Of a stretch of 64,000 bases of DNA, positions 43,787 to 51,730 are shown piece after piece. Within the stretch, counting starts at the first letter, position 1. Every line of letters starts with the position of its first letter. The notes under the pieces are model-generated. The model did not search any database, was not told the origin of the DNA, and was given only the letters and a program-made list of their open reading frames with translations. Source of the DNA: Rummeliibacillus pycnus_B (lineage in GTDB: Bacteria; Bacillota; Bacilli; Bacillales_A; Planococcaceae); assembly GCF_050459865.1 (NCBI RefSeq), contig NZ_JBCMNM010000012.1:164237-228236 (forward strand). Direction: 5' to 3'. A program made the translations under genes and the position numbers.

Positions 43787-45661
43787 TTATTGATTATTTA
43801 TTTTCACTAATTTTGGTGGTTCCTCGTAATGTGCAACCATATCATCTACCGTCATTTCAAGTGGGTAGAATGGATTTTTTTCTGCTACCATCGACTGAAT
43901 TTTATTATTACTTAACGGACTCGCTTGTTGATATTGATCGATATATGTTTGATAATCAAAATTTGCATTTTTGATGATTTCCAATGTATGTTCTAATTGT
44001 TTCTTTTCTTCTTTAGACATGATGAAATCATCTAGTAAAACATAATCGTTTACAAATTTCATGATGAAGGATTGTGCTTCTACAATACTATCAAATCCCT
44101 CTAATTTCTTAATTGCAAATTGAATTTTAGAGTTTTGTGAATTTCTTTGAAATTCGATTGTAGTGAATTCTTTCGAAAAAGATGCTAATTTATTTTGAAC
44201 AACTTGATTTAACAATTCTTTTGTATCATTAAATAAATTTGATAGCTTTTCTTCCTCTAATTTAAGTAAATCATATTCTTTTTCTAATTTTTGCTGTTTT
44301 TCGTTTAATAGTTCAATTTTTTCTTTAAAATACGTATCTTCATCTCGTTTACCAAATATATTTTTTAATAAACTCATTCCATTTATTTTCCTGTGCTTTT
44401 TATCGATTTCTTGATATTCAACATCGTATTCATGATGTAGTTTTCGATATTCCCTCACAGATGAAAGATAGTGTTCTGCTTGTTCTTTAAAAGTAATTAT
44501 TTCATGTTTATCACTAAACGGTTTTGTGTTAATTTCTTTGAGTAGCTGATACAAAGTACCGACTTCTTTAAAAACGATACTTTGTTTTTCATAAAGTGAT
44601 ACCAATTCAACAAGATGCTTATTTTGTTCCACTTCTCTAATCTCAATATTTTCTAAATCTTCCACATAACCTTTAATGACTGAGTAAGATGTAAAGTATG
44701 GTTCTCTTTCCTTAATAATTTCTATTTCTGTTTGGAATCTTTTTAACCAATGAAGAAATCGTTCTGTAATATAGGATAGCCTTTTGGCATGATTGTTGGC
44801 TGTTTTTTCCAATTCAGATAGAAGTAAATCCATTTGACTCTGTATCCATTTTTCATTATTTTCTTCTAATATAGCCTCTGATGCCTCTTTTGCAGATACT
44901 CCTACTACTTTTCGGATATACTTAGACACTTGTTCTTCATACATTGAAATTTCAACATCTGTGTTTCCATCAATCAAATCAATTCCATTTAAGATACCAA
45001 TAGGAATAACATTATTTCCTTTTAATTTTTCAAGTAATTTTATCTCAGCTGGTTCAATTTTTTGCCCATATTTAAATATCCAAAAAACATCATCTGCTCT
45101 ATTTAATATAGTCTCTTTTATGTATGCAGACTCATTTCCTGAAACATGTAAAGGAGTTGTATCTATTAATGTAATCATTTTCAAGAGATCGTTTCGTAAA
45201 TATATTTCAATGAAATCAAGACCTTCTCTCAAAATTTGTGCACTTGATGTATCTAAAGTAGTGAACAACTCCACTTTATCAATATCAAATGTAGCAACTT
45301 GACCGTCCAAAAAATGAGCACGGACTTCTTCTTTTTCACCAAAACAAATAATGGAGTTAACAGCAGTAGTTACTTTTAAATTATGACTCATAATAGGTCT
45401 TCTTAATAAGGCATTGACTAAACTTGTTTTACCTGTCCCGGTCATACCTGCAAGTAAAACCATTGTGCTATTTGTCGCATCCTTAATAATATAATTCAAT
45501 ACTTTAGCTGTTTCTTTTACATATGAATTTTGTGAAAGTAATTCATTTAAATATTGTAGTTTTGCAACAAAATTTTGCAAAAAATCTCCTGTTTCTTCAC
45601 TTGACCAATGAATAGGTATTTCTTCTTTTAAGTCATCAATCGCAGTTAGGTCTTTATTCAT
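43787..45661 (-). CDS. Dynamin-like GTPase with long coiled coils
   Basis: 624-residue cytoplasmic P-loop GTPase. G1 is GMTGTGKTS (72-80); a G2-like TTAVNSIICFG follows; G3 is LIDTTPLHVSG (a DxxG-like position with DTTP); G4 is LNGIDLID, matching N/T-x-x-D. The remaining about 350 residues are helical with strong heptads (430-490 rich in Lys, Glu and Leu). This is the layout of bacterial dynamin-like proteins or YfjP/LeoA-type GTPases, which act at membranes or in phage defence. No second dynamin gene or membrane helix is adjacent. The start is ATG with AAGGAG ten bases upstream. Monocistronic. Confidence 0.75.
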   Translation of the reverse strand: MNKDLTAIDDLKEEIPIHWSSEETGDFLQNFVAKLQYLNELLSQNSYVKETAKVLNYIIKDATNSTMVLLAGMTGTGKTSLVNALLRRPIMSHNLKVTTAVNSIICFGEKEEVRAHFLDGQVATFDIDKVELFTTLDTSSAQILREGLDFIEIYLRNDLLKMITLIDTTPLHVSGNESAYIKETILNRADDVFWIFKYGQKIEPAEIKLLEKLKGNNVIPIGILNGIDLIDGNTDVEISMYEEQVSKYIRKVVGVSAKEASEAILEENNEKWIQSQMDLLLSELEKTANNHAKRLSYITERFLHWLKRFQTEIEIIKEREPYFTSYSVIKGYVEDLENIEIREVEQNKHLVELVSLYEKQSIVFKEVGTLYQLLKEINTKPFSDKHEIITFKEQAEHYLSSVREYRKLHHEYDVEYQEIDKKHRKINGMSLLKNIFGKRDEDTYFKEKIELLNEKQQKLEKEYDLLKLEEEKLSNLFNDTKELLNQVVQNKLASFSKEFTTIEFQRNSQNSKIQFAIKKLEGFDSIVEAQSFIMKFVNDYVLLDDFIMSKEEKKQLEHTLEIIKNANFDYQTYIDQYQQASPLSNNKIQSMVAEKNPFYPLEMTVDDMVAHYEEPPKLVKINNQ

Positions 45662-45800
45662 TCATGCCATTCTCCTTTATACTCCTTATTCATTAGTATA
45701 CATGAAAAACAAGTTTGGAGTTTGTTAATTCTTTTATTTTCGTTAAATTTTTTTTGGTATTTAATTGATATACTAAAGAAGTTACCATTTATTCTATTAT

Positions 45801-47018
45801 TTAGAAGTAATCCACGAAAGTTGGAACACCTGTCGGAATAATATTCTCTAATAATGCGATGGATGTTGCATCACCTTTAAGTCTTTCGATATTATGAAGA
45901 TAAGTTGGTCTTAAATATCCGAGCAACATCGTAATTAACGTTTGCACAGTCATTTTCACAGCATTATCTTCTAATGCATTATTCACTTTCTGTATTTGAA
46001 CTACCCCTTCCTTTGAAATAATTTCAAAGGTTCCATGATTCCACTCAGCCAAAGGATCACTAACAGCCCAACGCATTTGAAATTCTTGACTTGAAAACGG
46101 GAATTGTTCCACAAATGCCTTTAAATCAACTATTCTTGCCATAAAATATGGTGATAAACTTTGTTTAATTTCGCTGTCTTGCATTAAAAATGCAACTGCT
46201 TCATTTCCTGTCGTTTTACCAAATACTTTATATACCATTGATTGATGTGCATAAACGAAATTCCAAAGTGCTTTACGAGCCACTTCCTTTAACGTAATTA
46301 ATTCATCAATATAGAAGTCTTCCTCCATAATACGGTAAAACATATATCCAAGTGCATTGCCTTCTTCATCGTAGTAAACTGCAGCCTGTAAGTTTGCATC
46401 ACTATCAATAAATTTCTCTTCCCAATAATCTTCTTGATATTTTTCATTCCATGAAATGTCATTTCTAATCATCGCACCATGAGTACGCATAGCAAATTGA
46501 TGATATACATCTTTTACATCATCATGTGTAGTTGATAATCGTCTTACTTGTCCAGGAATATCATCATAATGGGGAATTTGCGTATCTCGTATTTGATACT
46601 CTACAATATCACTCATAATTTCAAATCCTTTTTTGCGATAATAAGGAATGGAATAAGGAAACAAATAGGAAATAGAATAGCCATCTTTTTTCATTTGCTC
46701 AAGGCTTGCATAAATCAGTTTGTGCATCAAACCATGCCTTGAATATTCAGGGTAGGTACCTACAGCCGTCATACCTCCCATTTTGTATACTCGATTATGG
46801 ATATTTACTTCGAAAGGTAAGTTCAATATTTGAGCTACTAGTTGATCTCCATCAAACCAACCAAGTGCAGCCCCCTCATCAAATTGAGTGGATTTTGCGG
46901 ATACAAATAAACGATCTTTGTTTATGGATAAATTAACTTGAAAGACATAATTCAGTAGTTCTATGGATTGAGATATCTCTGTTTGTTTGATTTCTCTCAT
47001 ATGTAAATCTGATTTCAT
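45801..47018 (-). CDS. Eis-type GNAT acetyltransferase with SCP2-like C-terminal domain
   Basis: 405-residue cytoplasmic acetyltransferase of the Eis family (two GNAT domains plus a sterol-carrier-like C-terminal domain). The acetyl-CoA loop is MTAVGTYPEYSRHGLMHKLI, followed by YLFPYSIPYYRKKGFEIMSD; the C-terminal third contains VQTLITMLLGYL and the protein ends in FVDYF, whose terminal carboxylate is catalytic in Eis. Family members acetylate aminoglycosides or lysines at several positions. The start is ATG with AAAGGGG upstream. Monocistronic. Confidence 0.87.
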   Translation of the reverse strand: MKSDLHMREIKQTEISQSIELLNYVFQVNLSINKDRLFVSAKSTQFDEGAALGWFDGDQLVAQILNLPFEVNIHNRVYKMGGMTAVGTYPEYSRHGLMHKLIYASLEQMKKDGYSISYLFPYSIPYYRKKGFEIMSDIVEYQIRDTQIPHYDDIPGQVRRLSTTHDDVKDVYHQFAMRTHGAMIRNDISWNEKYQEDYWEEKFIDSDANLQAAVYYDEEGNALGYMFYRIMEEDFYIDELITLKEVARKALWNFVYAHQSMVYKVFGKTTGNEAVAFLMQDSEIKQSLSPYFMARIVDLKAFVEQFPFSSQEFQMRWAVSDPLAEWNHGTFEIISKEGVVQIQKVNNALEDNAVKMTVQTLITMLLGYLRPTYLHNIERLKGDATSIALLENIIPTGVPTFVDYF

Positions 47019-47301
47019 ATTTCTTCCCCTTTAGATATGACTATTTTCTTTATTTTTACCATATGTCTTAAAATTACACAAAAAATTGCCTAAAGAAAAC
47101 TCAAAGGGCAATTAATATCTATTGTATTCTAATTTTCATAGTACAAACTTGAATTGGAATTGGAATCGGTTTCTCTTTCCGCGGGCGAGCTGACGAGCCA
47201 TCTTGGAAGCTCTTGCGGGGAGGACCTCAAGTATATCGCTTTTTGGCCTCTGAAATCAGTGTAGTAACACAAAATTTTATAGTATAGATATGCTATTAAA
47301 T

Positions 47302-47410
47302 GAAGTGGAATTAGCTCCGCTTTCCGTGGGCGAACTGACGAGCCTCCTCGCTTCGCTCCGGGGTCTCGTCTAGCTCGTATTCCCACTGGAGTCTCCGCTA
47401 ATTCCACTTC
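47302..47410. repeat. 109-bp GC-rich palindromic intergenic repeat, second copy
   Basis: Terminal inverted repeats GAAGTGGAATTAGC (47302) and GCTAATTCCACTTC (47397) enclose a core like that at 39919-40036. Both copies are followed by AACTAAGAT. A partial copy (CTTTCCGCGGGCGAGCTGACGAGCC) lies just before, at about 47160-47200. Together they fill the 535-base gap 47019-47553; the open frame across them is not a gene. Confidence 0.8.
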
Positions 47411-47553
47411 AACTAAGATGGCAATAAAAGATTTCCATCATAAAAATCTAACTTTTTTTTCCGGTGGCCACATCGTTTCCATACAAGAGTTTACGCCGAT
47501 TCCACTTAAACTTTTCAGCAACGTTAAAATTCTCACTTTGCTTTTAAACATTA

Positions 47554-49512
47554 TTATTTTTGTAATGTTTTGAGCGCTTGAGTTGGATCTGTTATTGCCA
47601 ATTGACAGCTATAATTTTGGCATAGTTGCAATTCAAAGGTGCCTTCCTTTTCTATATGCCAAACATCAAATGGGCGATATTGAGAGAATAGTTCGCTTCT
47701 AATTTCACCTGTTGGGTTTGTCAGATGAATTTCACTTGATTCTGTTTGGTGGGCCAACATCAGTTGCAATAACCATAATGTTGCTGCAGGATAGCGATTA
47801 ATATCTGCTGAAAAAGCATTCAGTAGTTCATCAGCAAAATGGATATACTCCTCTTTTTCAGTTAACTTTCCAAGTCTCCAAAGTTGCATTGCTGCTGTAC
47901 TATTACCTGCTGGATAGGCATTATCAAGTGCTGTTTTTTCACGAACGATTAATGTTTCTGCACCATGATTTGTTAGGAAGAATCCACCATTTTCATCATC
48001 ATGGAACTGGTCGATCATTTGTTGAACCATTTTTTCAGCACGATTCATGTATTCTTTTTCACCAGTTGTTAAATAGAGCTCATTTAATGCCCATAAATAA
48101 TTGGCATATTCGTCTATAAAAGCAGTTTGTTTTGCTTTCCCATCTCGGTAGCTAACCAAAAGTTGATTTTCCTTTACTAAATTCTTTTGTAGAAATGTAT
48201 CAATCTTCTTAGCTAGGTCAATAAAGGATTCTTCTTCAAAAACTGCTCCTGCTTTTGCTAATGCGCTCATTAGTAATGTATTCCATGCTGTTAATATTTT
48301 ATCATCTAAATGAGGGTATACTCGTTTCTCTCGATATTGAAGTAATTTTTGTCGGCATTGTTCAAGTTCATCTTTGGACAATTTATGAAAATCCGGTTCA
48401 ATTAAGTTCGGAATATTTTTCCCTTCAAAATTCCCCTCATGTGTAATATCGTAGGTTTCAGCATATTTTTCACCTTGCTTTTCCCCGAGAATCTCTAGGA
48501 TTTCTTCATAATCCCACAAATAATATTTTCCTTCTACCCCTTCACTATCAGCATCAATCGCACTATAAAATCCACCCTCTGGATGTTGCATTTCTCGTTG
48601 TAAAAAGCGAATGGTATTGTAAACAACTTTCTTAAATGTATCACTTTTGTTTATTTGATAAGCCTCTGTGTAGCAATGCAATAAGAGCGCTTGATCATAC
48701 AGCATTTTTTCAAAATGAGGTACTAACCAAATTTGGTCAGTTGAATAGCGTGCAAAACCAAAACCGATATGATCATAAATTCCACCAAGATGAATTTGCT
48801 CTAACGTTTTAGTAGCCATAAGTAATGCATTTTCTTTTCCTGTTACTTTGTAATAGCGAAGTAAGTATAAAATTTGATTTGCATTTGGAAATTTCGGTGC
48901 AGTCCCAAAACCGCCATATAGTCCATCAAATAGAGCTTGCAAGTTTTGGAATGCGTCTTTTGTTCTGGTTGATGGTATTGAAGCTACTTCTTGCTGTACC
49001 ATTTCATTAAGCGCTGTAACGACTCTCTCCCCAATTGTTGCGATTTGTTGCTTATCATCATGATAAACCTTCGCCAAATTTGGAATAACCTCCATCATTC
49101 CGGGTCTTCCATACTTACTATGTTTAGGAAAATATGTCCCGACATAAAATGGAATTTGATCCGGTGTTAAAAAGACATTCAATGGCCAGCCACCTGACCC
49201 CGTCATCATTTGACAAACATTCATATAGATCGAATCAATATCTGGTCTTTCTTCACGGTCTACTTTAATGCAAACAAAATGTTCATTTAATAAACCTGCT
49301 ACTTCTTCGTCTTCAAATGATTCATGCGCCATAACGTGACACCAGTGACATGTTGAATATCCAATGCTTACAAGAACCGGTTTATCTTCTTGCTTTGCAA
49401 TTTTGAAGGGTTCTTCCCCCCATGGATACCAATTTACTGGGTTATATGCGTGTTGTAATAGGTATGGTGAAGTTTCGTGAATGAGTTTATTAGGTTTATT
49501 TGTATTAGGCAT
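47554..49512 (-). CDS. yyaL: YyaL-like DUF255 thioredoxin-domain protein
   Basis: 652-residue protein of the DUF255/YyaL (SPATA20-like) family: an N-terminal thioredoxin fold (about 1-165) with STCHWCHVMAHESFEDEEVA, Cys55 and Cys58, then a catalytic-type alpha/alpha toroid related to N-acylglucosamine epimerases (HIGFGFARYSTDQIWLVPHFEKMLYDQA). The family is widespread and its reaction is unknown. The start is set at ATG 49512, with GAGGGTGAT upstream; the ATG at 49530 overlaps that site. Monocistronic. Confidence 0.9.
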   Translation of the reverse strand: MPNTNKPNKLIHETSPYLLQHAYNPVNWYPWGEEPFKIAKQEDKPVLVSIGYSTCHWCHVMAHESFEDEEVAGLLNEHFVCIKVDREERPDIDSIYMNVCQMMTGSGGWPLNVFLTPDQIPFYVGTYFPKHSKYGRPGMMEVIPNLAKVYHDDKQQIATIGERVVTALNEMVQQEVASIPSTRTKDAFQNLQALFDGLYGGFGTAPKFPNANQILYLLRYYKVTGKENALLMATKTLEQIHLGGIYDHIGFGFARYSTDQIWLVPHFEKMLYDQALLLHCYTEAYQINKSDTFKKVVYNTIRFLQREMQHPEGGFYSAIDADSEGVEGKYYLWDYEEILEILGEKQGEKYAETYDITHEGNFEGKNIPNLIEPDFHKLSKDELEQCRQKLLQYREKRVYPHLDDKILTAWNTLLMSALAKAGAVFEEESFIDLAKKIDTFLQKNLVKENQLLVSYRDGKAKQTAFIDEYANYLWALNELYLTTGEKEYMNRAEKMVQQMIDQFHDDENGGFFLTNHGAETLIVREKTALDNAYPAGNSTAAMQLWRLGKLTEKEEYIHFADELLNAFSADINRYPAATLWLLQLMLAHQTESSEIHLTNPTGEIRSELFSQYRPFDVWHIEKEGTFELQLCQNYSCQLAITDPTQALKTLQK

Positions 49513-49569
49513 TGGATCACCCTCTTTCATTTATTAATTACTTCAAATTAATTTTAACCATAATAAATT

Positions 49570-49785
49570 TTATTTAATAATGTACACTCGATATTTTTCG
49601 CTATGATAGAAGTTTTTAATAGCTTGCGCACCTATGTGACTAGAATAACAAGTATGATTACCATTTGGTCCATTTAATCGATTGCAGTGGACATAATATC
49701 CAACTACACCTTTTTGGCCTCCAGAACTACATCCACCCTCTGATGGTGGAGTTTGATATCGCGCGCCTAATATCTTTAAATACAT
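49570..49785 (-). CDS. Short cysteine-containing reading frame, doubtful
   Basis: 71 codons from ATG 49785 with an in-frame stop immediately before it and no clear ribosome site. The translation has three spaced cysteines and a Gly/Asn-rich, secreted-protein look (PPSEGGCSSGGQKGVVGYYVHC…) ending in YHSEKYRVYIIK. It reads like the C-terminal part of a secreted protein whose N-terminus is lost. No family named. It sits among remnants (see ftsE), which supports decay. Confidence 0.35.
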   Translation of the reverse strand: MYLKILGARYQTPPSEGGCSSGGQKGVVGYYVHCNRLNGPNGNHTCYSSHIGAQAIKNFYHSEKYRVYIIK

Positions 49786-49930
49786 TCAAGCTATAATATA
49801 AGACAAATAATACATTTAAGATAAAATTCAACAATATTTGAAATAAAACTGTAAAGATTTACAAGAGATTTAACAGATATAATGAATTTGATGTAAAAAG
49901 GAAGTTTATCACGAAAAAAGTCGTAGAAAA

Positions 49931-50271
49931 ATGATAGAAATGATGTTTAAAAAATACCTGAATGGTATCGTAGCTCTAACCAAAATGAATATCAAAAATC
50001 ACTATATCTTGGAACAATCAGTACGGGTAAATCAGCATTTATTAAAATAATGTAGCGCGAAGAAAAAGCAACATCAGGTGAATTAATTGTCATTGATACG
50101 AGGCAAATAGGTAGGGGCTTGCAGACTTCAACCTTTTTTGAAGGTATCTTATACGCAAAACTACATAGTACGCTACAATCAAAACTGGAAGGTAAGATAC
50201 TCCAATCGATTGATGTCACACAGTTTATTATGGGTAGTTACATGTCAGTATGGAAGTTTTTAAAAGTTTAA
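49931..50271 (+). pseudogene. ftsE: Decayed ftsE (cell-division ABC ATPase) remnant
   Basis: Starting at ATG 49931 the translation MIEMMFKKYLNGIVALTKMNI matches the FtsE N-terminus. It then shifts frame, and from 50002 reads LYLGTISTGKSAFIKIM-stop-REEKATSGELIV, an altered Walker A followed by the FtsE-specific MYREEKPTSGE stretch with an in-frame TAG. RQIG and KILQSIDVTQF, weakly like later FtsE blocks, follow before a stop at 50269. Most of the gene, including the signature motif and Walker B, is gone, and no ftsX follows. It lies 29 bases before an M23 hydrolase gene of the type normally found after ftsEX, so a whole ftsEX pair has decayed here. Confidence 0.7.
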
Positions 50272-50300
50272 TAATTTTCTAACTTGAGGTGAGTTATTAA

Positions 50301-51593
50301 TTGAAAGCACAAGCACAGCATTTAAGAAAAATAATTGTGGCAACATTTGCACTAACAGTAGCGATTCCATCGGTTAGTGTCGGGGCAGAATCTTTAAATG
50401 ATTTGAAAACCCAGCAACAAGAAGTAAATCAAAAAAAATCAGATTTATCTTCTAAAATCAAACAAAAATCTTCCACAATCAATCAAAACGAATCAAAAAT
50501 TGATGGATTTATGAATCAAATCAAGAAACTGGATACTAAAATTAATAGTACCGATGTAAAAATCAATAGCATTCTTGCAGATATTGAAGCTACTACGAGT
50601 GACATAGATAAATTGAACAAATCTATTGCAAAATTAGAAAAAAACATAGATGAACGTGATGCTTTATTAAAAGATAGAGCGCGTTCTATTCAAGAAAGTG
50701 GCGGCTCGGTTAGTTACATAGATGTATTATTAGGTACAAATAGTTTTGTTGATTTTATAGACAGAATATCAGCTGTAAATACATTAATGGAAGCTGACCG
50801 TGATATTATAAACGAACAAATGAATGATAAAAAGAAACTCGAAGAACAACAAAATGAGCTTAAACAAAAACTTCTAAAACAACAAGAAAATCGTGATAAA
50901 TTAAAGGCTTTACGGAGTTCATTAGATAATCAAAAGAAAAATAAAAATAAAGTTATTGATAAACTAGAAGCTGAACAATCAAAATTAATATCCGAAAAAA
51001 ATTTAATAGAAAAAGAATATTCAGAAGCACTAACAATTAGCAAAGAAGTTCAAGCTAGTATTGAAAAAGAACAAGCTCGTCTGGCTGAAGTTGCTCGTAA
51101 AGAAGCTGAAGTAAAACAAAGAAGTGCCAGAACAACTTCTGTTTCCAATTCTAGTAATTCAACGAAAACTCCTAATGTATCTAGTGGAACATGGACAAGA
51201 CCTACAACTGGCCGAATAACATCTAACTCTGGTGTCCGTGATATTGGTGCAGGTACTGAAGTGCACTATGGGACTGACATTGCAAATGCGCAAGGTACAC
51301 CAATAGTTGCTGCTGCTGATGGCGTTGTATTCCGTGCAAGCCCATTATCAACTTATGGAAATGTGATTATGATTACACATTCAATTGAAGGAGATACTTG
51401 GACAACTGTATATGCTCATTTAAGTGGTTATAATACTAGTGTTGGACAATCTGTTAAAAAGGGTCAAGTAATTGGCTACATGGGATCGACAGGTCGTTCA
51501 ACAGGTAGTCACTTACATTTTGAAATGCATAATACTACTTGGCAAGGTCAAAAAGTTGGTCTAGTTAATCCTTTACGTTATATATCATTTTAA
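50301..51593 (+). CDS. Secreted M23 murein hydrolase with coiled coil (EnvC/CwlO/PcsB-like)
   Basis: 430-residue secreted endopeptidase. Signal peptide residues 1-29 (cleavage after VGA), two coiled-coil blocks (about 32-115 and 155-265, with the conserved LLGTNSFVDFIDRISAVNTLMEADRDII between them), then a LytM domain from about 300. Zinc ligands are complete: H322 and D326 in HYGTD, H404 and H406 in the HLH motif, plus H373. Such proteins cut cross-links and in many Firmicutes are activated by FtsEX through the coiled coil. Here the adjacent ftsE is a remnant, so it must use another FtsEX or work without it. The start is TTG with TTGAGGTGAG upstream. Confidence 0.88.
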   Translation: MKAQAQHLRKIIVATFALTVAIPSVSVGAESLNDLKTQQQEVNQKKSDLSSKIKQKSSTINQNESKIDGFMNQIKKLDTKINSTDVKINSILADIEATTSDIDKLNKSIAKLEKNIDERDALLKDRARSIQESGGSVSYIDVLLGTNSFVDFIDRISAVNTLMEADRDIINEQMNDKKKLEEQQNELKQKLLKQQENRDKLKALRSSLDNQKKNKNKVIDKLEAEQSKLISEKNLIEKEYSEALTISKEVQASIEKEQARLAEVARKEAEVKQRSARTTSVSNSSNSTKTPNVSSGTWTRPTTGRITSNSGVRDIGAGTEVHYGTDIANAQGTPIVAAADGVVFRASPLSTYGNVIMITHSIEGDTWTTVYAHLSGYNTSVGQSVKKGQVIGYMGSTGRSTGSHLHFEMHNTTWQGQKVGLVNPLRYISF

Positions 51594-51600
51594 ATGCATA

Positions 51601-51640
51601 GAGAAGAGGTCATAATAAATTATGACCTCTTCTTTTTTTA
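51601..51640 (+). terminator. Terminator after the M23 hydrolase gene
   Basis: AGAAGAGGTCATAA pairs with TTATGACCTCTTCT around a 4-base loop, then TTTTTTT. Confidence 0.9.
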
Positions 51641-51730
51641 ATATTTTAATATTTTATTATTTTACTCTTCCAAATTCCAATATTAAATGCAAAATTGGAA
51701 CTAACTGTACATGATGATTTACTAGACAGT

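Noticed and set aside
47129..47407. 92-codon minus-strand frame across the GC-rich repeats
   Set aside because: It translates the palindromic repeat (RRDPGAKRGGSSVRPRKAEL…), a known kind of false protein; no ribosome site.
49992..50219. 75-codon minus-strand frame
   Set aside because: It is antisense to the ftsE remnant, whose similarity to FtsE on the plus strand is the better explanation.
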